From: DAIPKP01 sp964539095
Lineage (GTDB): Bacteria; Synergistota; Synergistia; Synergistales; Aminiphilaceae
Direction of reading: 5' to 3'
Assembly: GCA_964539095.1 (NCBI GenBank)
Contig: CAZIFL010000001.1
Location: 62,001-126,000 of the forward strand
DNA: 64,000 nucleotides
Position numbers and translations under genes: made by a program. Positions within the stretch are counted from its first letter, which is position 1, and each line of letters starts with the position of its first letter. This document shows positions 7,526 through 16,228 of the stretch, in pieces. Under the pieces are notes generated by a model. That model searched no databases, was not told where the DNA came from, and saw only the letters and a list, made by a program, of their open reading frames with translations.

Positions 7526-9527
7526 AATTCGAGTGTATGAACTGGCAAAGCTTTTGGGACTCTCCACAAAAGAGCTTTTGACCGTTCTTGAAGAGCGGGG
7601 CGTAGAGGTAAGTTCGCATATGAGTTCCATCGATATGGAGGTGGCTCAGGAGGTGGAAAAGCTTTTTTCCGGAGAGAAACCGGAAGGAGCTGAGCAGACA
7701 CCTTCTGCGGAGAAAAAATCCAAGAAGGAGGACCCGGAAGAGGGGGCGGAGGAGATCCTCTGTGAAATCCCTCAGGGAGCCTCTATCTCCCAGGTGGCGG
7801 ATATCCTGAACATCTCTGCGGCGGATGCGGTGCTCGCGCTTGTGAACCGTGGCATGATGGTTCCGGCCAACGCTCCTGCGGATGACACCATCCTCGAAAT
7901 TCTTGGAGACGGCTTCGGAGCCCTTCTTGTGTGGGCAACTCCCGAAAAGACCGTTTCAAAGAAGACGGAGAGCGCACCGGAACCTGTAAGAAAGGTTTTT
8001 CACGGCAGCAATTTGCAGCCCCGATCTCCCATTGTCACCGTTATGGGGCATGTGGATCACGGAAAGACCACTCTTCTCGACTATATCCGGAAGACCAACG
8101 TTACTGCCGGAGAGGCGGGGGGTATTACCCAGCATATCGGAGCTTCCTGCATGGAGCATAACGGAGGTAAAATAGTCTTTCTTGATACTCCGGGGCACGA
8201 GGCCTTTACCGCTATGCGTGCACGGGGAGCCAGGGTAACGGATATTGCGGTACTTGTGGTGGCGGCGGATGATGGCCTCATGCCTCAAACGCTGGAGGCC
8301 ATCAACCACGCTAAGGCGGCGAATGTCCCCATCATCGTGGCGGTGAACAAAATGGACAAGCCCGAGGCTCGTCCCGATCGAGTACGCCAGCAGCTATCGG
8401 AGTACGGCCTCATCCCTGAGGAGTGGGGTGGGGAGACCATCATGGTGGATGTTTCTGCCAAAACCGGTGCCGGAGTAGATCAGCTTCTCGAAATGATCTC
8501 TCTCGTAGCAGAGATGGGAGAACTCAAGGCAGATCCCACCATAGAACCCCGAGGATATGTTATCGAGGCCGAACTTGATAAGGGAAAAGGCCCCGTGGCG
8601 ACAATAATCATTCAGGAAGGAACCCTCATGCGGGGGGATATCGTTCTTACCGAAAGCTCCTGGGGACGGGTTCGGGCGATGCTGGACGACAAGGGGAAGA
8701 GCGTGGATGCCGTAGGCCCCAGCATGCCTGTTGAGATTCTCGGCCTGGGAAGCGTCCCCCAGCCGGGAGAAGAGTTCTGCCGGGTGAATCACGAAAAAGA
8801 GGCGCGGGATGTAATCTCTCAGAAGGAGCATGCGGACCGAGAGGCCAAGGCGGCCACCACAAAACGCCCCACGCTGGAAGATCTTTACGATCAAATCAAG
8901 GATGGAGAGGCTCCTCAGCTTAATCTGGTGCTTAAGTGCGATGTTCAGGGCTCTTTAGAAGCTCTCAAGGGCTCTCTTAACAAGCTCCCCAATGATGAAG
9001 TAGGACTTAACGTGGTCCACGAGGGTGTGGGGAGAATCACTGAGTCTGATGTTATGCTTGCGGCGGCATCGAATGCCATCATTATTGGATTTAACGTCCG
9101 TCCTGAGAGCAAGGCAAAAAAGTCCGCGGATTACGAAGGCGTTCAGATCCGGCTCTATCCGGTGATCTACGACATTATCGACGATGTCCGGGCCGCCCTG
9201 GAGGGGATGCTTGCCCCGAGGCTGAGGGAGAATATAACGGGAGAAGTGGAAATTCGAGCGGTCTTCAAGGTTCCCAAATTCGGCAAGGTGGCGGGGTGCT
9301 ATGTTACCCGTGGAAATATTAAGCGGAATTCCAAGGTTCGCCTCATCCGCGAGGGTGTTGTCTACTGGCAGGGAACCCTTTCGGATCTCAAGCGCTTCAA
9401 AGATGATGTTAAAGAGGTTACCCAGGGGTACGAGTGTGGCATGAGCTTCACAAACTTCCAGGATTTCAAAGAGCAGGACATGGTGGAAGCCTACGAAATT
9501 ATTGAGGAGAAACGCAACCTCGAGTAG
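7515..9527 (+). CDS. infB: Translation initiation factor IF-2
   Basis: This GTPase places initiator fMet-tRNA on the 30S subunit. At 670 aa it is short for the family because the N-terminal linker is brief. It has two IF2N modules (IRVYELAKLLGLSTKELL near residue 5 and ISQVADILNISAADAVLALV near 95), the G domain with G1 GHVDHGKTTL (178-187), DTPGHEAF and NKMD, then domains II, III and the IF2C barrel. The start is TTG 7515 with GAGG 3 bases upstream; it overlaps ylxQ by 11 bases. The downstream gap of 51 bases leads to the DUF503 gene. Confidence 0.97.
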   Translation: MTNKIRVYELAKLLGLSTKELLTVLEERGVEVSSHMSSIDMEVAQEVEKLFSGEKPEGAEQTPSAEKKSKKEDPEEGAEEILCEIPQGASISQVADILNISAADAVLALVNRGMMVPANAPADDTILEILGDGFGALLVWATPEKTVSKKTESAPEPVRKVFHGSNLQPRSPIVTVMGHVDHGKTTLLDYIRKTNVTAGEAGGITQHIGASCMEHNGGKIVFLDTPGHEAFTAMRARGARVTDIAVLVVAADDGLMPQTLEAINHAKAANVPIIVAVNKMDKPEARPDRVRQQLSEYGLIPEEWGGETIMVDVSAKTGAGVDQLLEMISLVAEMGELKADPTIEPRGYVIEAELDKGKGPVATIIIQEGTLMRGDIVLTESSWGRVRAMLDDKGKSVDAVGPSMPVEILGLGSVPQPGEEFCRVNHEKEARDVISQKEHADREAKAATTKRPTLEDLYDQIKDGEAPQLNLVLKCDVQGSLEALKGSLNKLPNDEVGLNVVHEGVGRITESDVMLAAASNAIIIGFNVRPESKAKKSADYEGVQIRLYPVIYDIIDDVRAALEGMLAPRLRENITGEVEIRAVFKVPKFGKVAGCYVTRGNIKRNSKVRLIREGVVYWQGTLSDLKRFKDDVKEVTQGYECGMSFTNFQDFKEQDMVEAYEIIEEKRNLE

Positions 9528-9578
9528 CCTTTTCAAGGGGAGAACCCCCTCAAAAAATGTTGCACGGGAGGATCTTTC

Positions 9579-9989
9579 ATGACTGCCGTAGGAAATTCCC
9601 GAGAACCATCGGAACTCTATATCGGCGTTCTGCGCTGCTCCTTTCGTATTTTCCAGGCTTTCAGCCTCAAGGACCGGCGAAGAGTTCTCCGGTCGGTTCA
9701 GGAAAAGCTGCAGAACCGAAAAAACTGGAATCTTTCGGTGATTGATCTCAGCGAGGATCATCTCTGGAATCTGGGAGAGCTTGCCATGGTTTCCGGGGGG
9801 ATCTCCTACGGGGATACCCTTGAAAAGATGCAAGCCCTGGAAAACAGACTGTACGAACTGGAAGACCGGGGAGATTTCTCCGTGATCTCTTTACGTAGCG
9901 AGGTTTTTGAATATGGGAAGCATACGCATGGAACGAATCAACCGAGAGATACAGCGCATCATCTCAGATATTCTCCGGAGCGGTCTTAA
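9579..9989 (+). CDS. DUF503 (YlxP-like) protein, overlapping rbfA
   Basis: DUF503 proteins (YlxP in Bacillus) are encoded between infB and rbfA; their role is not established. The family core is recognisable: LYIGVLRCSFRIFQAFSLKDRRRVL, LSVIDLSEDHLWNLGELAMV and a C-terminal strand FSVISLRSEVF. After the usual family end the frame continues for about 25 residues (YGKHTHGTNQ...) into rbfA, giving a 77-base overlap. ATG 9579 has GGGAGG upstream. Whether the tail is functional or merely read-through is unclear. Confidence 0.85.
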   Translation: MTAVGNSREPSELYIGVLRCSFRIFQAFSLKDRRRVLRSVQEKLQNRKNWNLSVIDLSEDHLWNLGELAMVSGGISYGDTLEKMQALENRLYELEDRGDFSVISLRSEVFEYGKHTHGTNQPRDTAHHLRYSPERS

Positions 9990-10365
9990 AGATGATGTCG
10001 CCGCTAAGGCGGTTGTCACGGATGTAGAGACAGCTCCTGATCTTTCGGTGGCGAAGGTGTATTTCACCACCATATCGCCGAAAATACGAAAAAAAATTCT
10101 CCGGCGCCTTGAAAAGGAAGCCAAGAAAGTACGGAGTCTTTTGGGGCGGGAGATTCACCTCAAAAAAACTCCGGAAATTCATTTCATCATCGACGAATCC
10201 GAGGAGAAGGCCCGGCATATTGATGCCCTTCTGGACTCTCTCCACCTTCCGGGCTCACAAGCCTCTGCAAAGTTTTCGGAAGAGGATTTTGAGGATGAAG
10301 AAGATGATGACTACGACGATGACGAGGATGACTGGGGGAGACGAGAATCTCCCGAGGTGCCCTGA
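9913..10365 (+). CDS. rbfA: 30S ribosome-binding factor RbfA
   Basis: RbfA matures 16S rRNA in the 30S subunit. The KH-type core runs over residues ~1-115 (RMERINREIQRIISDILR, LSVAKVYFTTI, PEIHFIIDES). It is followed by a strongly acidic tail (EEDFEDEEDDDYDDDEDD) that the usual family member does not have at this length. ATG 9913 is 9 bases after GAGG; TTG 9907 is an alternative. Its TGA overlaps the ATG of nrnA. The acidic tail contrasts with the lysine tail of RimP from the same operon. Confidence 0.93.
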   Translation: MGSIRMERINREIQRIISDILRSGLKDDVAAKAVVTDVETAPDLSVAKVYFTTISPKIRKKILRRLEKEAKKVRSLLGREIHLKKTPEIHFIIDESEEKARHIDALLDSLHLPGSQASAKFSEEDFEDEEDDDYDDDEDDWGRRESPEVP

Positions 10366-11366
10366 TGTCTTCGGAAAAACTGCTCGTGGAATGTCTCGAA
10401 AGTGCGGATATTTGGATAATCCTTAGCCATGTTCGCCCCGACGGTGACACTCTGGGAAGTGCCTCGGCGCTTTTTTCCATAGGAAAAGCTCTGGGAAAGC
10501 GCTGTTTTTGGACGGGGGCGGATCCCGTGCCGGAGAATTTGCGATTTCTCCCCCATGTATCGGAGTATGTCACATCTCTGGATTTGCTGCCCCGGGATCT
10601 CCCGGGGCAATCCTGCCTCGTAGCTCTCGATATCAGCCATGAAAGCCGTTGCCCTTCTTTAGCTTTGGAATGGGGCAAGCAGCGGGGAATACCATTCCTG
10701 GTGATAGACCATCATGGGGATAATAGCCTCTTTGGAGATCATAACGTGGTGGTTACAAGGGCTTCCGCCACGGCGGAAATTCTTTATTCTCTTGCCGAAA
10801 AGGCCTCATGGCCCCTTGGAGAAGAGGCGGCTCTCGCACTCTACACGGGGATCGTCACAGACTCTGGCAGTTTTCGCTACGCTAACACCACTCCGGCGAC
10901 CCACCGTATTGTGGCAGATCTTTTGGAATATGGGGTCTCTCCTCCCCAGGTAGAGGAGGCTCTGAACGGCCATCTTTCTTTGGGGCAGATGCGCATCCGG
11001 GGGCTTGCCCTCTCACGGGCGACCCTCTGTCTTCAGGGGAGAGTTGCCTGGTCCTACATTTTGGAAGAGGATTTTGCCGCTACTGGCACTGGAAGGGATC
11101 ATCTGGAGGGGCTTTCGAGCCAGCTTCTTGGGGTTGAGGGGGTAGATTTCTCTATATTTCTCTACCAGGAGCAATCCCTTCTTCAGGGAAGTCTGCGATC
11201 CAAGGGCGTGATAAGCGCCCAGGCTATTGCCCAAACCCAGGGAGGAGGAGGCCATCCTCAGGCTTCAGGATTTTCTCTGCAGGGTTCCTTGGAAGAAACC
11301 CTGGAATCATTGAAGGAGGCGTTGCGGCGTGCCTATGCAGAAGCCGGGCATCGTTCTCTTACATAA
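10365..11366 (+). CDS. nrnA: DHH/DHHA1 phosphoesterase, NrnA-like (nano-RNase / pAp phosphatase)
   Basis: This family degrades very short RNAs and in many members dephosphorylates 3'-phosphoadenosine 5'-phosphate. The 333-aa protein shows the DHH motifs HVRPDGDTLGSA, VIDHHGDN and TDSGSFRY, and the DHHA1 signature GGGGHPQASGF near the end. It occupies the rbfA-nrnA-truB position typical of Firmicutes. Both junctions are overlapping (TGATG with rbfA; 38 bases with the GTG of truB), so the operon is tightly coupled. Confidence 0.92.
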   Translation: MSSEKLLVECLESADIWIILSHVRPDGDTLGSASALFSIGKALGKRCFWTGADPVPENLRFLPHVSEYVTSLDLLPRDLPGQSCLVALDISHESRCPSLALEWGKQRGIPFLVIDHHGDNSLFGDHNVVVTRASATAEILYSLAEKASWPLGEEAALALYTGIVTDSGSFRYANTTPATHRIVADLLEYGVSPPQVEEALNGHLSLGQMRIRGLALSRATLCLQGRVAWSYILEEDFAATGTGRDHLEGLSSQLLGVEGVDFSIFLYQEQSLLQGSLRSKGVISAQAIAQTQGGGGHPQASGFSLQGSLEETLESLKEALRRAYAEAGHRSLT

Positions 11367-12300
11367 ACCTCGGGGAGTCCGGAGTGCCACCTGTGTCTCC
11401 CTTCTCAAACGACTTGGAGGGGGGAAGCTTAAAGTAGGCCACGCAGGGACTCTTGATTCTACCGCCGAAGGTCTTCTGGTGCTCCTCACAGGGCGGGCTA
11501 CTCGGCTTAGCCAGTACATCATGAACTTTCCTAAGACATATTGTGTGACCGTGCAGTTCGGTGTCGTTACCAGCACAGATGATGCCTCCGGAGATGTCCT
11601 TGGGGAAACAATGCTTCCCCCGCCGGAAAAGCTTGAGAAAATGACGGATCACCTTCTTCCCTCCTTTCTCGGAACCCGAATGCAACGCCCTCCTAACATT
11701 TCTGCGGTGCACGTAGAGGGGAAGCGGGCCCACGCGCTGACGAGATCTGGAGAAAATCCTCAGATCACAGAAAAACCAGTATCCCTCTACAGCTTTCGCC
11801 GTGCTTCTTCTGCAGATGCTCAGGGGAGGATCTCCTTTCAGCTGGTCTGTAGCAAGGGGACCTACGTCCGGAGTCTTGCTCGTGATATGGGGGAAAAACT
11901 GGGAGTTGGGGGGCACGTACAGAGCCTCACCCGGAATACAGTGGGGCTCTGGGATCTCTCCGAGGCTCTCCCCTTGCGTGCGCTGGAAGAACGAAATCCT
12001 GCAGAACGAGAGAAAAACCTGGAATGGCTTGCCGCAGTATCCCGCTCTCCCCTGGAGGCTGCCCGGCATTATTCGTTGTTTACATGTCCCGATGAAGCCT
12101 CTGCTGGGCGTCTCCGTAACGGTAACGCCGTATTGTTTCGAGAACTTTCCCGGGCATCCTGGGGGATCCTCTCCTGGAGAAATTCTCTTGTAGTAAGCCT
12201 TCCGGAAGATCTCGTTTTCGGGAATTTGGCACTTTCGGAGAGAAAAGAATCCCTTTTTGTTCCTCAGGGCAGGATCTCTCTTGAGGAGGAGCCCTCATGA
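11329..12300 (+). CDS. truB: tRNA pseudouridine-55 synthase
   Basis: TruB makes pseudouridine 55 in the T-loop of tRNAs. The catalytic aspartate lies in GHAGTLDSTAEGLL, preceded by the LHKPRGVRSATCV motif I, with KGTYVRSLARD further on. GTG 11329 has AGGAGG 9 bases upstream, whereas the later ATG 11335 is 15 bases away. The 323-aa length includes a C-terminal region of ~80 residues past the catalytic core, probably a PUA-like part. It ends in an ATGA overlap with ribF. Confidence 0.93.
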   Translation: MPMQKPGIVLLHKPRGVRSATCVSLLKRLGGGKLKVGHAGTLDSTAEGLLVLLTGRATRLSQYIMNFPKTYCVTVQFGVVTSTDDASGDVLGETMLPPPEKLEKMTDHLLPSFLGTRMQRPPNISAVHVEGKRAHALTRSGENPQITEKPVSLYSFRRASSADAQGRISFQLVCSKGTYVRSLARDMGEKLGVGGHVQSLTRNTVGLWDLSEALPLRALEERNPAEREKNLEWLAAVSRSPLEAARHYSLFTCPDEASAGRLRNGNAVLFRELSRASWGILSWRNSLVVSLPEDLVFGNLALSERKESLFVPQGRISLEEEPS

Positions 12301-13211
12301 TCTACGTAGTGGGGGCCTTCGATGGATTTCATTTGGGGCACCAGCTTCTTCTTGAAGAAGCCCGTAAGCTTGCGGCTTCCCGTAACGTATCCTGGGGGGT
12401 TCTCACCTTTTCTCCCAACCCCAAGGCGGTTCTGGGAAGACGTTCCTTTGCGGATCTCTTTCTTCCCCAGGAACGGCAGCGTATCGCCGGATGGCTTAAG
12501 GTTCCCTCCCTGGAGATTCTCCCATTCACAAGAAAGCTTGCGGAGATGGAGCCTCGTGATTTTCTCCATCTTCTTGAAGAGCGCTATTCCTTTCAGGGGA
12601 TTGTAGTGGGGGAGGATTTTCGTTTCGGCAAGGCAAGAATGGGCTCCATTGTCGTGCTGGAGGAGGAGTGCGCCTCCCGGAAAAAAACCTTTCGGGCGGT
12701 TCCCTCTGCCTGGAAGGATGGTGAGATCATCAGTACCACGCGGATCCGTCGATGTATCCGGGATGGAAGAATGGAGGAGGCCCGGGAGCTTTTAGGATAT
12801 CCCTATTTTCTCAGCGGCTTCGTCATCCCAGGAGATCAGCGAGGACGATCACTGGGATTTCCCACAGCAAACCTTTCGATCCCCCGGGGGAAACTCCTTC
12901 CTCGCCCGGGAGTCTATGCAGGGCTCTCTCTTGTGCAGGGAACCCGCTATGCGGTAGCGCTAAACATCGGGCATAACCCCACCTTCGAAGGAGTGCGAAG
13001 CATTCAAATAGAAGCCCACCTTCAAGGGTATTCGGGGAATCTTTACGGCATGTCCCTTGAGTTGCACCTGCTTTCGTACCTGCGGAATGAGCGCAAATTC
13101 CCCTCTCCGGAAGAGCTTGTGGCACAGCTTTGGGAGGATAACCGGAAGGTTTCCCACACGGTGCGGGAGTGGCTGGATTCTTCAGGCAACAGGGCTGTCT
13201 GGAACGAGTAG
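12297..13211 (+). CDS. ribF: Bifunctional riboflavin kinase / FAD synthetase
   Basis: RibF converts riboflavin to FMN and FAD. The N-terminal adenylyltransferase has VGAFDGFHLGHQ and the IISTTRIR motif (KMSKS equivalent). The C-terminal flavokinase begins near GYPYFLSG and has GRSLGFPTANL and NIGHNPTF. ATG 12297 overlaps the truB stop and has GGAGGAG upstream. It is the last gene of the rimP operon, with a tRNA-Arg promoter 50 bases downstream. Confidence 0.95.
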   Translation: MIYVVGAFDGFHLGHQLLLEEARKLAASRNVSWGVLTFSPNPKAVLGRRSFADLFLPQERQRIAGWLKVPSLEILPFTRKLAEMEPRDFLHLLEERYSFQGIVVGEDFRFGKARMGSIVVLEEECASRKKTFRAVPSAWKDGEIISTTRIRRCIRDGRMEEARELLGYPYFLSGFVIPGDQRGRSLGFPTANLSIPRGKLLPRPGVYAGLSLVQGTRYAVALNIGHNPTFEGVRSIQIEAHLQGYSGNLYGMSLELHLLSYLRNERKFPSPEELVAQLWEDNRKVSHTVREWLDSSGNRAVWNE

Positions 13212-13247
13212 GGTCTTTTTTCTCCTCCCCTCCCACGAGAAGTCCAA

Positions 13248-13277
13248 AACCCTTCAAACCATTGTCACCGAAGGGTT
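13248..13277. repeat. Inverted repeat overlapping the tRNA-Arg -35 region
   Basis: AACCCTTC (13248-13255) is the exact inverse complement of GAAGGGTT (13270-13277). The 14-base loop contains TTGTCA, the -35 of the tRNA promoter. No T run follows, so it is not a canonical terminator; it could weakly terminate ribF transcripts or bind a protein. Confidence 0.5.
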
Positions 13278-13290
13278 CCCGTGGTACAAT
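13262..13290 (+). promoter_or_regulatory. Promoter of tRNA-Arg
   Basis: TTGTCA (13262-13267), a 17-bp spacer and TACAAT (13285-13290). The predicted start is about 10 bases before the mature tRNA at 13307. Confidence 0.8.
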
Positions 13291-13306
13291 TCTGCATGCT
13301 TTCAGC

Positions 13307-13383
13307 GGGCCCGTAGCTCAGCAGGATAGAGCGACGGCCTCCTAAGCCGTAGGTCAGGCGTTCGAATCGCCTCGGGCCCGCCA
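13307..13383 (+). tRNA. tRNA-Arg (anticodon CCT)
   Basis: A 77-base cloverleaf with acceptor GGGCCCG/CGGGCCC, an anticodon stem ACGGC/GCCGT (13334-13338 with 13346-13350) and loop CTCCTAA giving anticodon CCT. The T-arm is GGCGTTCGAATCGCC and the CCA is encoded. It reads AGG codons. It has its own promoter and terminator. Confidence 0.97.
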
Positions 13384-13392
13384 AGTGATAGC

Positions 13393-13425
13393 AAAGCCCC
13401 AAGCCGAAGTGGTTTGGGGCTTTTA
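13393..13425. terminator. Bidirectional terminator between tRNA-Arg and the GGDEF gene
   Basis: AAAGCCCCAA (13393-13402) pairs with TTGGGGCTTT (13414-13423). T residues follow on the plus strand, and the complementary A-rich flank serves the minus-strand gene ending at 13439. Confidence 0.8.
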
Positions 13426-13438
13426 CTTTTTCTGACTC

Positions 13439-15748
13439 TCAAAGAATCTCCGCCCGGTTTTCTTTTCGCTGAAATAGAGCTACTTTGTTACGCCCCATAT
13501 CTTTAGCGTGGTACATGGCCAGATCTGCTTCCTTGAGCAAGTCGTCCACAGTACTTTCTGGAGAATCTTCCGTGCACATACTGATACCAAAACTTGCGGT
13601 GACGTGGATCTCTTTTCCGTTGATGTCGAAGAGCGTCTCTGCCAGGCTTTGCCGAAGCCGTTCTATGATCTGGGTTACTCCGGCAACATCAGTTTCCAGA
13701 AGGATAATGCCGAACTCCTCCCCCCCCAGCCGCCCGGTAATGTCAGTCTCCCGAAGATGTTCCTTCACGAAAGAAGCCATTTTTCGGAGGACCTCATCCC
13801 CCCCATCGTGTCCGTAGGTGTCATTGATGGCTTTAAAGTGGTCGATGTCAAACATCACGAGGCCCATGCTGTGCCTGTACCGTTGAGAACGCTTATGCTC
13901 CTCCCTCGCACATTCCATGAATTTTCTTCGGTTGTAGATTCGTGTGAGTTCGTCCGTGGTAGCGAGGAACTCCAGTCTGGCCTCGTTGTTTTTAAGCTCT
14001 GTAATATCTTCCTGGATGCTGACGTAGCTTGCAATTTTTCCAGATTCTTCCGCCACAGGAGATATGGATATCCGCATCCATATCTCCGAGCCGTCCTTGC
14101 AGCGGTTGATCATCTCTCCTCGCCATTCCCTTCCTTGCGTGATACTACCCCAAAGATTACGGTAGATTTCAGGGCTTTGCTTCCCCGATTTGAGAATACG
14201 AGGATTTTCCCCCAACGTTTCTTCTCGAGAATATCCCGTAATTTTTTCGAAGCTGGCGTTCACATAGAGAATGCTTCCCTCTACGTCGGTAATCAAAATT
14301 GCCGAAGGGCTCTGTTCCACCGCCAGAGAGAATTTGCGAAGCTCATATTCAATTTTTTTACGGAAATCCACATCTGTGTTTGTCCCCAAAACTCTTTTTG
14401 CCTTTCCCTGAGAAGTGCGTTCCAGCACCATGCCTCGGGCATGCACCCATTTATAGCTGCCGTTTTTACAGAGAAGGCGATGTTCGTTTTCGTAGCGCGA
14501 ACTTTTTCCGCTCAAATGCTCTTCAAGACTTATGAGGGAATCCTCCCGGTCTTCCGGGTGGATTCGTTGACCCCATTCTTCGAACTGATGAGAGATTTCC
14601 TCATCGTTATAGCCGAGCATCTCCTTCCAGCGAGGGGCATAGAAGCAGGTTCCATGTATAGGGTCATAATCCCACAGGCCGTCGTGATTTCCCTGAAGGG
14701 CGAGCTTAAGCCGCTCTTCGTTTTCTCGCATTCCTCGATTTGCATTCCAGCGGAAGAAAAGGAAAAGGCTTCCCCCCATAAAGAGAACAAGAAAGGTAGT
14801 GGAGAAGGTTTGGAATAGTTTGGTCTCCCGAAGATAGGCATCAATTTCCGTGTCTGGAGCGGAAAGAGCCACCACAAGACGAAGATTTCCCCTCCGAAGG
14901 CTGTTCCATGCCACAAGTTTACGTACTACAGTTTCCCCACGGGATCGGGAAAAGCTGTATTCTCCCTCTCCCGAGGTTTCTTCCATCAATCGCATATCTA
15001 TCTCCATAAGTTCGGGAAAAGCATCGTGAAGCCCGTCGAAGACGTTGCGCCCGATGATCTCTGCCTCATGATCGTAAAGAATCTCTCCGGTGCCGGAGAG
15101 AAGAAATCCCGCCCCGTACTCTCCCGAACGAAGGGGGGCTATATAATCCAAAGAGAGCTTGCACAAATTGAGAACCCCGAGGAGGATCCCCTGAAAATCT
15201 TTATTGGCATAGACAGGACAGAGAACTCCCAGGAACTGTTCGTGAGGGTTAAGATAGGGAGGAAAGAAGAAGATGGTGCCCGCGGGAAGAGAGCGTGCTT
15301 CCTCCCAGTATTGAGAGATCCAGGATTCCGAAAGCTCCATCCCCTTTATTCCTTCGGGAGAGGGATTGTTTTGAAAGAGAGAGGGGCCTCCGGGGTGGGA
15401 GAAAAATGCATAGCTCACCAGGTGATGGTTATTTTGAAGCTGAATTTGGAAGAGGTTCTCCAGAGAGAGGGCGGTGCGCTTTCCCTCCAGAAAGTCCACA
15501 AGAGAATAGGTAGCGAGAATCACCAGACCTCGCTCGACCCCGTTGAGGGTCTCTTCGAGCCCTTGGGCAGCGATGCTCGTTTGTAGATACTGGTTCTGAT
15601 TAAATTGGGTCTCGCTTTTCCTCTCGGCTCGCTGGAAGATGCGGTGATTGATAGAGATGTAGACTGTCAAAATGCTCGCGAGAAGGAGAAAGACAAAGAT
15701 TCCTGCAGATAGATGAGAGAGGTGGCGTAAAAAACCACGATTTTTCAC
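13439..15748 (-). CDS. Membrane PAS-PAS-GGDEF diguanylate cyclase
   Basis: This enzyme is predicted to make cyclic di-GMP. The 769-aa protein has TM1 at ~14-36, a periplasmic sensor region (~40-300, Cache-like by position), TM2 at ~305-328, two PAS/PAC modules (~340-460 and ~470-590; PSAILITDVEGSILYVN starts the second) and a GGDEF domain. The active-site motif is GGEEF (675-679) and the product-inhibition site RETD lies five residues upstream (666-669), so both activity and feedback inhibition are expected. There is no EAL or HD-GYP partner. GTG start with AAGGGGGA upstream. It is transcribed alone. Confidence 0.93.
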   Translation of the reverse strand: MKNRGFLRHLSHLSAGIFVFLLLASILTVYISINHRIFQRAERKSETQFNQNQYLQTSIAAQGLEETLNGVERGLVILATYSLVDFLEGKRTALSLENLFQIQLQNNHHLVSYAFFSHPGGPSLFQNNPSPEGIKGMELSESWISQYWEEARSLPAGTIFFFPPYLNPHEQFLGVLCPVYANKDFQGILLGVLNLCKLSLDYIAPLRSGEYGAGFLLSGTGEILYDHEAEIIGRNVFDGLHDAFPELMEIDMRLMEETSGEGEYSFSRSRGETVVRKLVAWNSLRRGNLRLVVALSAPDTEIDAYLRETKLFQTFSTTFLVLFMGGSLFLFFRWNANRGMRENEERLKLALQGNHDGLWDYDPIHGTCFYAPRWKEMLGYNDEEISHQFEEWGQRIHPEDREDSLISLEEHLSGKSSRYENEHRLLCKNGSYKWVHARGMVLERTSQGKAKRVLGTNTDVDFRKKIEYELRKFSLAVEQSPSAILITDVEGSILYVNASFEKITGYSREETLGENPRILKSGKQSPEIYRNLWGSITQGREWRGEMINRCKDGSEIWMRISISPVAEESGKIASYVSIQEDITELKNNEARLEFLATTDELTRIYNRRKFMECAREEHKRSQRYRHSMGLVMFDIDHFKAINDTYGHDGGDEVLRKMASFVKEHLRETDITGRLGGEEFGIILLETDVAGVTQIIERLRQSLAETLFDINGKEIHVTASFGISMCTEDSPESTVDDLLKEADLAMYHAKDMGRNKVALFQRKENRAEIL

Positions 15749-16062
15749 GGAAAATCCCCCTTATTATTGTTGTATTACCTATGTTTTATAATGCGTGCCT
15801 TTCCGAAAAGGTTACTTCTTCCACCAGGCTTTATTGTACACCAGAGAAGATGTTTACGAAAACATCGCATAGGGAGGGTAAAATATTTTCATCCAGCAAC
15901 ATCGTCACTAGGTGAATCTTATGGATATCTGTCCATCAGAGGTGATGAGTATTATCAGGGATCTAGATCTCCTCGTATCCCTACGTGAGCGGGTTTTTCA
16001 GAAGAAATTTCAGAAAGGTTCTGAAAAAAAGCGGTTTGGAAGGGGGCTGGAGCAGAAAAATG
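15749..16062. other. Intergenic region with a palindrome and a possible small ORF
   Basis: This non-coding stretch lies between the divergent GGDEF gene and the promoter at 16063. It contains a 7+7 palindrome GATGTTT/AAACATC (15849-15855 and 15860-15866), a shape typical of a repressor site. An ATG at 15921 behind AGGTGA could open a 71-codon ORF (stop at 16136) beginning MDICPSEVMSIIRDLDLL. The second half of that ORF runs over the promoter, so its coding status is doubtful. Confidence 0.4.
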
Positions 16063-16091
16063 TTGACGGAGCCGGAAAGGATAGGTACAAT
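16063..16091 (+). promoter_or_regulatory. Strong promoter ahead of the DUF2294-like gene
   Basis: TTGACG (16063-16068), a 17-bp spacer and TACAAT (16086-16091). This implies an RNA leader of about 130 bases before the ATG at 16229; I recognise no known riboswitch in it. Confidence 0.75.
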
Positions 16092-16228
16092 ACAAAACGT
16101 CATTCATCAAGGATGATTTGTACGGTGCGTTCATAATGCTTGCCATACGTATCTCCGCCATAGATTGCTGGAGTAGTCGACATGGGAAGGGTCTCTTACA
16201 ATACGTCCGGAGAGGAATCTGGGTTCTC

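Noticed and set aside
13508..14818. 436-codon open frame on the plus strand
   Set aside because: It lies wholly antisense to the PAS-PAS-GGDEF gene and has no ribosome site or domain; it is a shadow of the coding strand.
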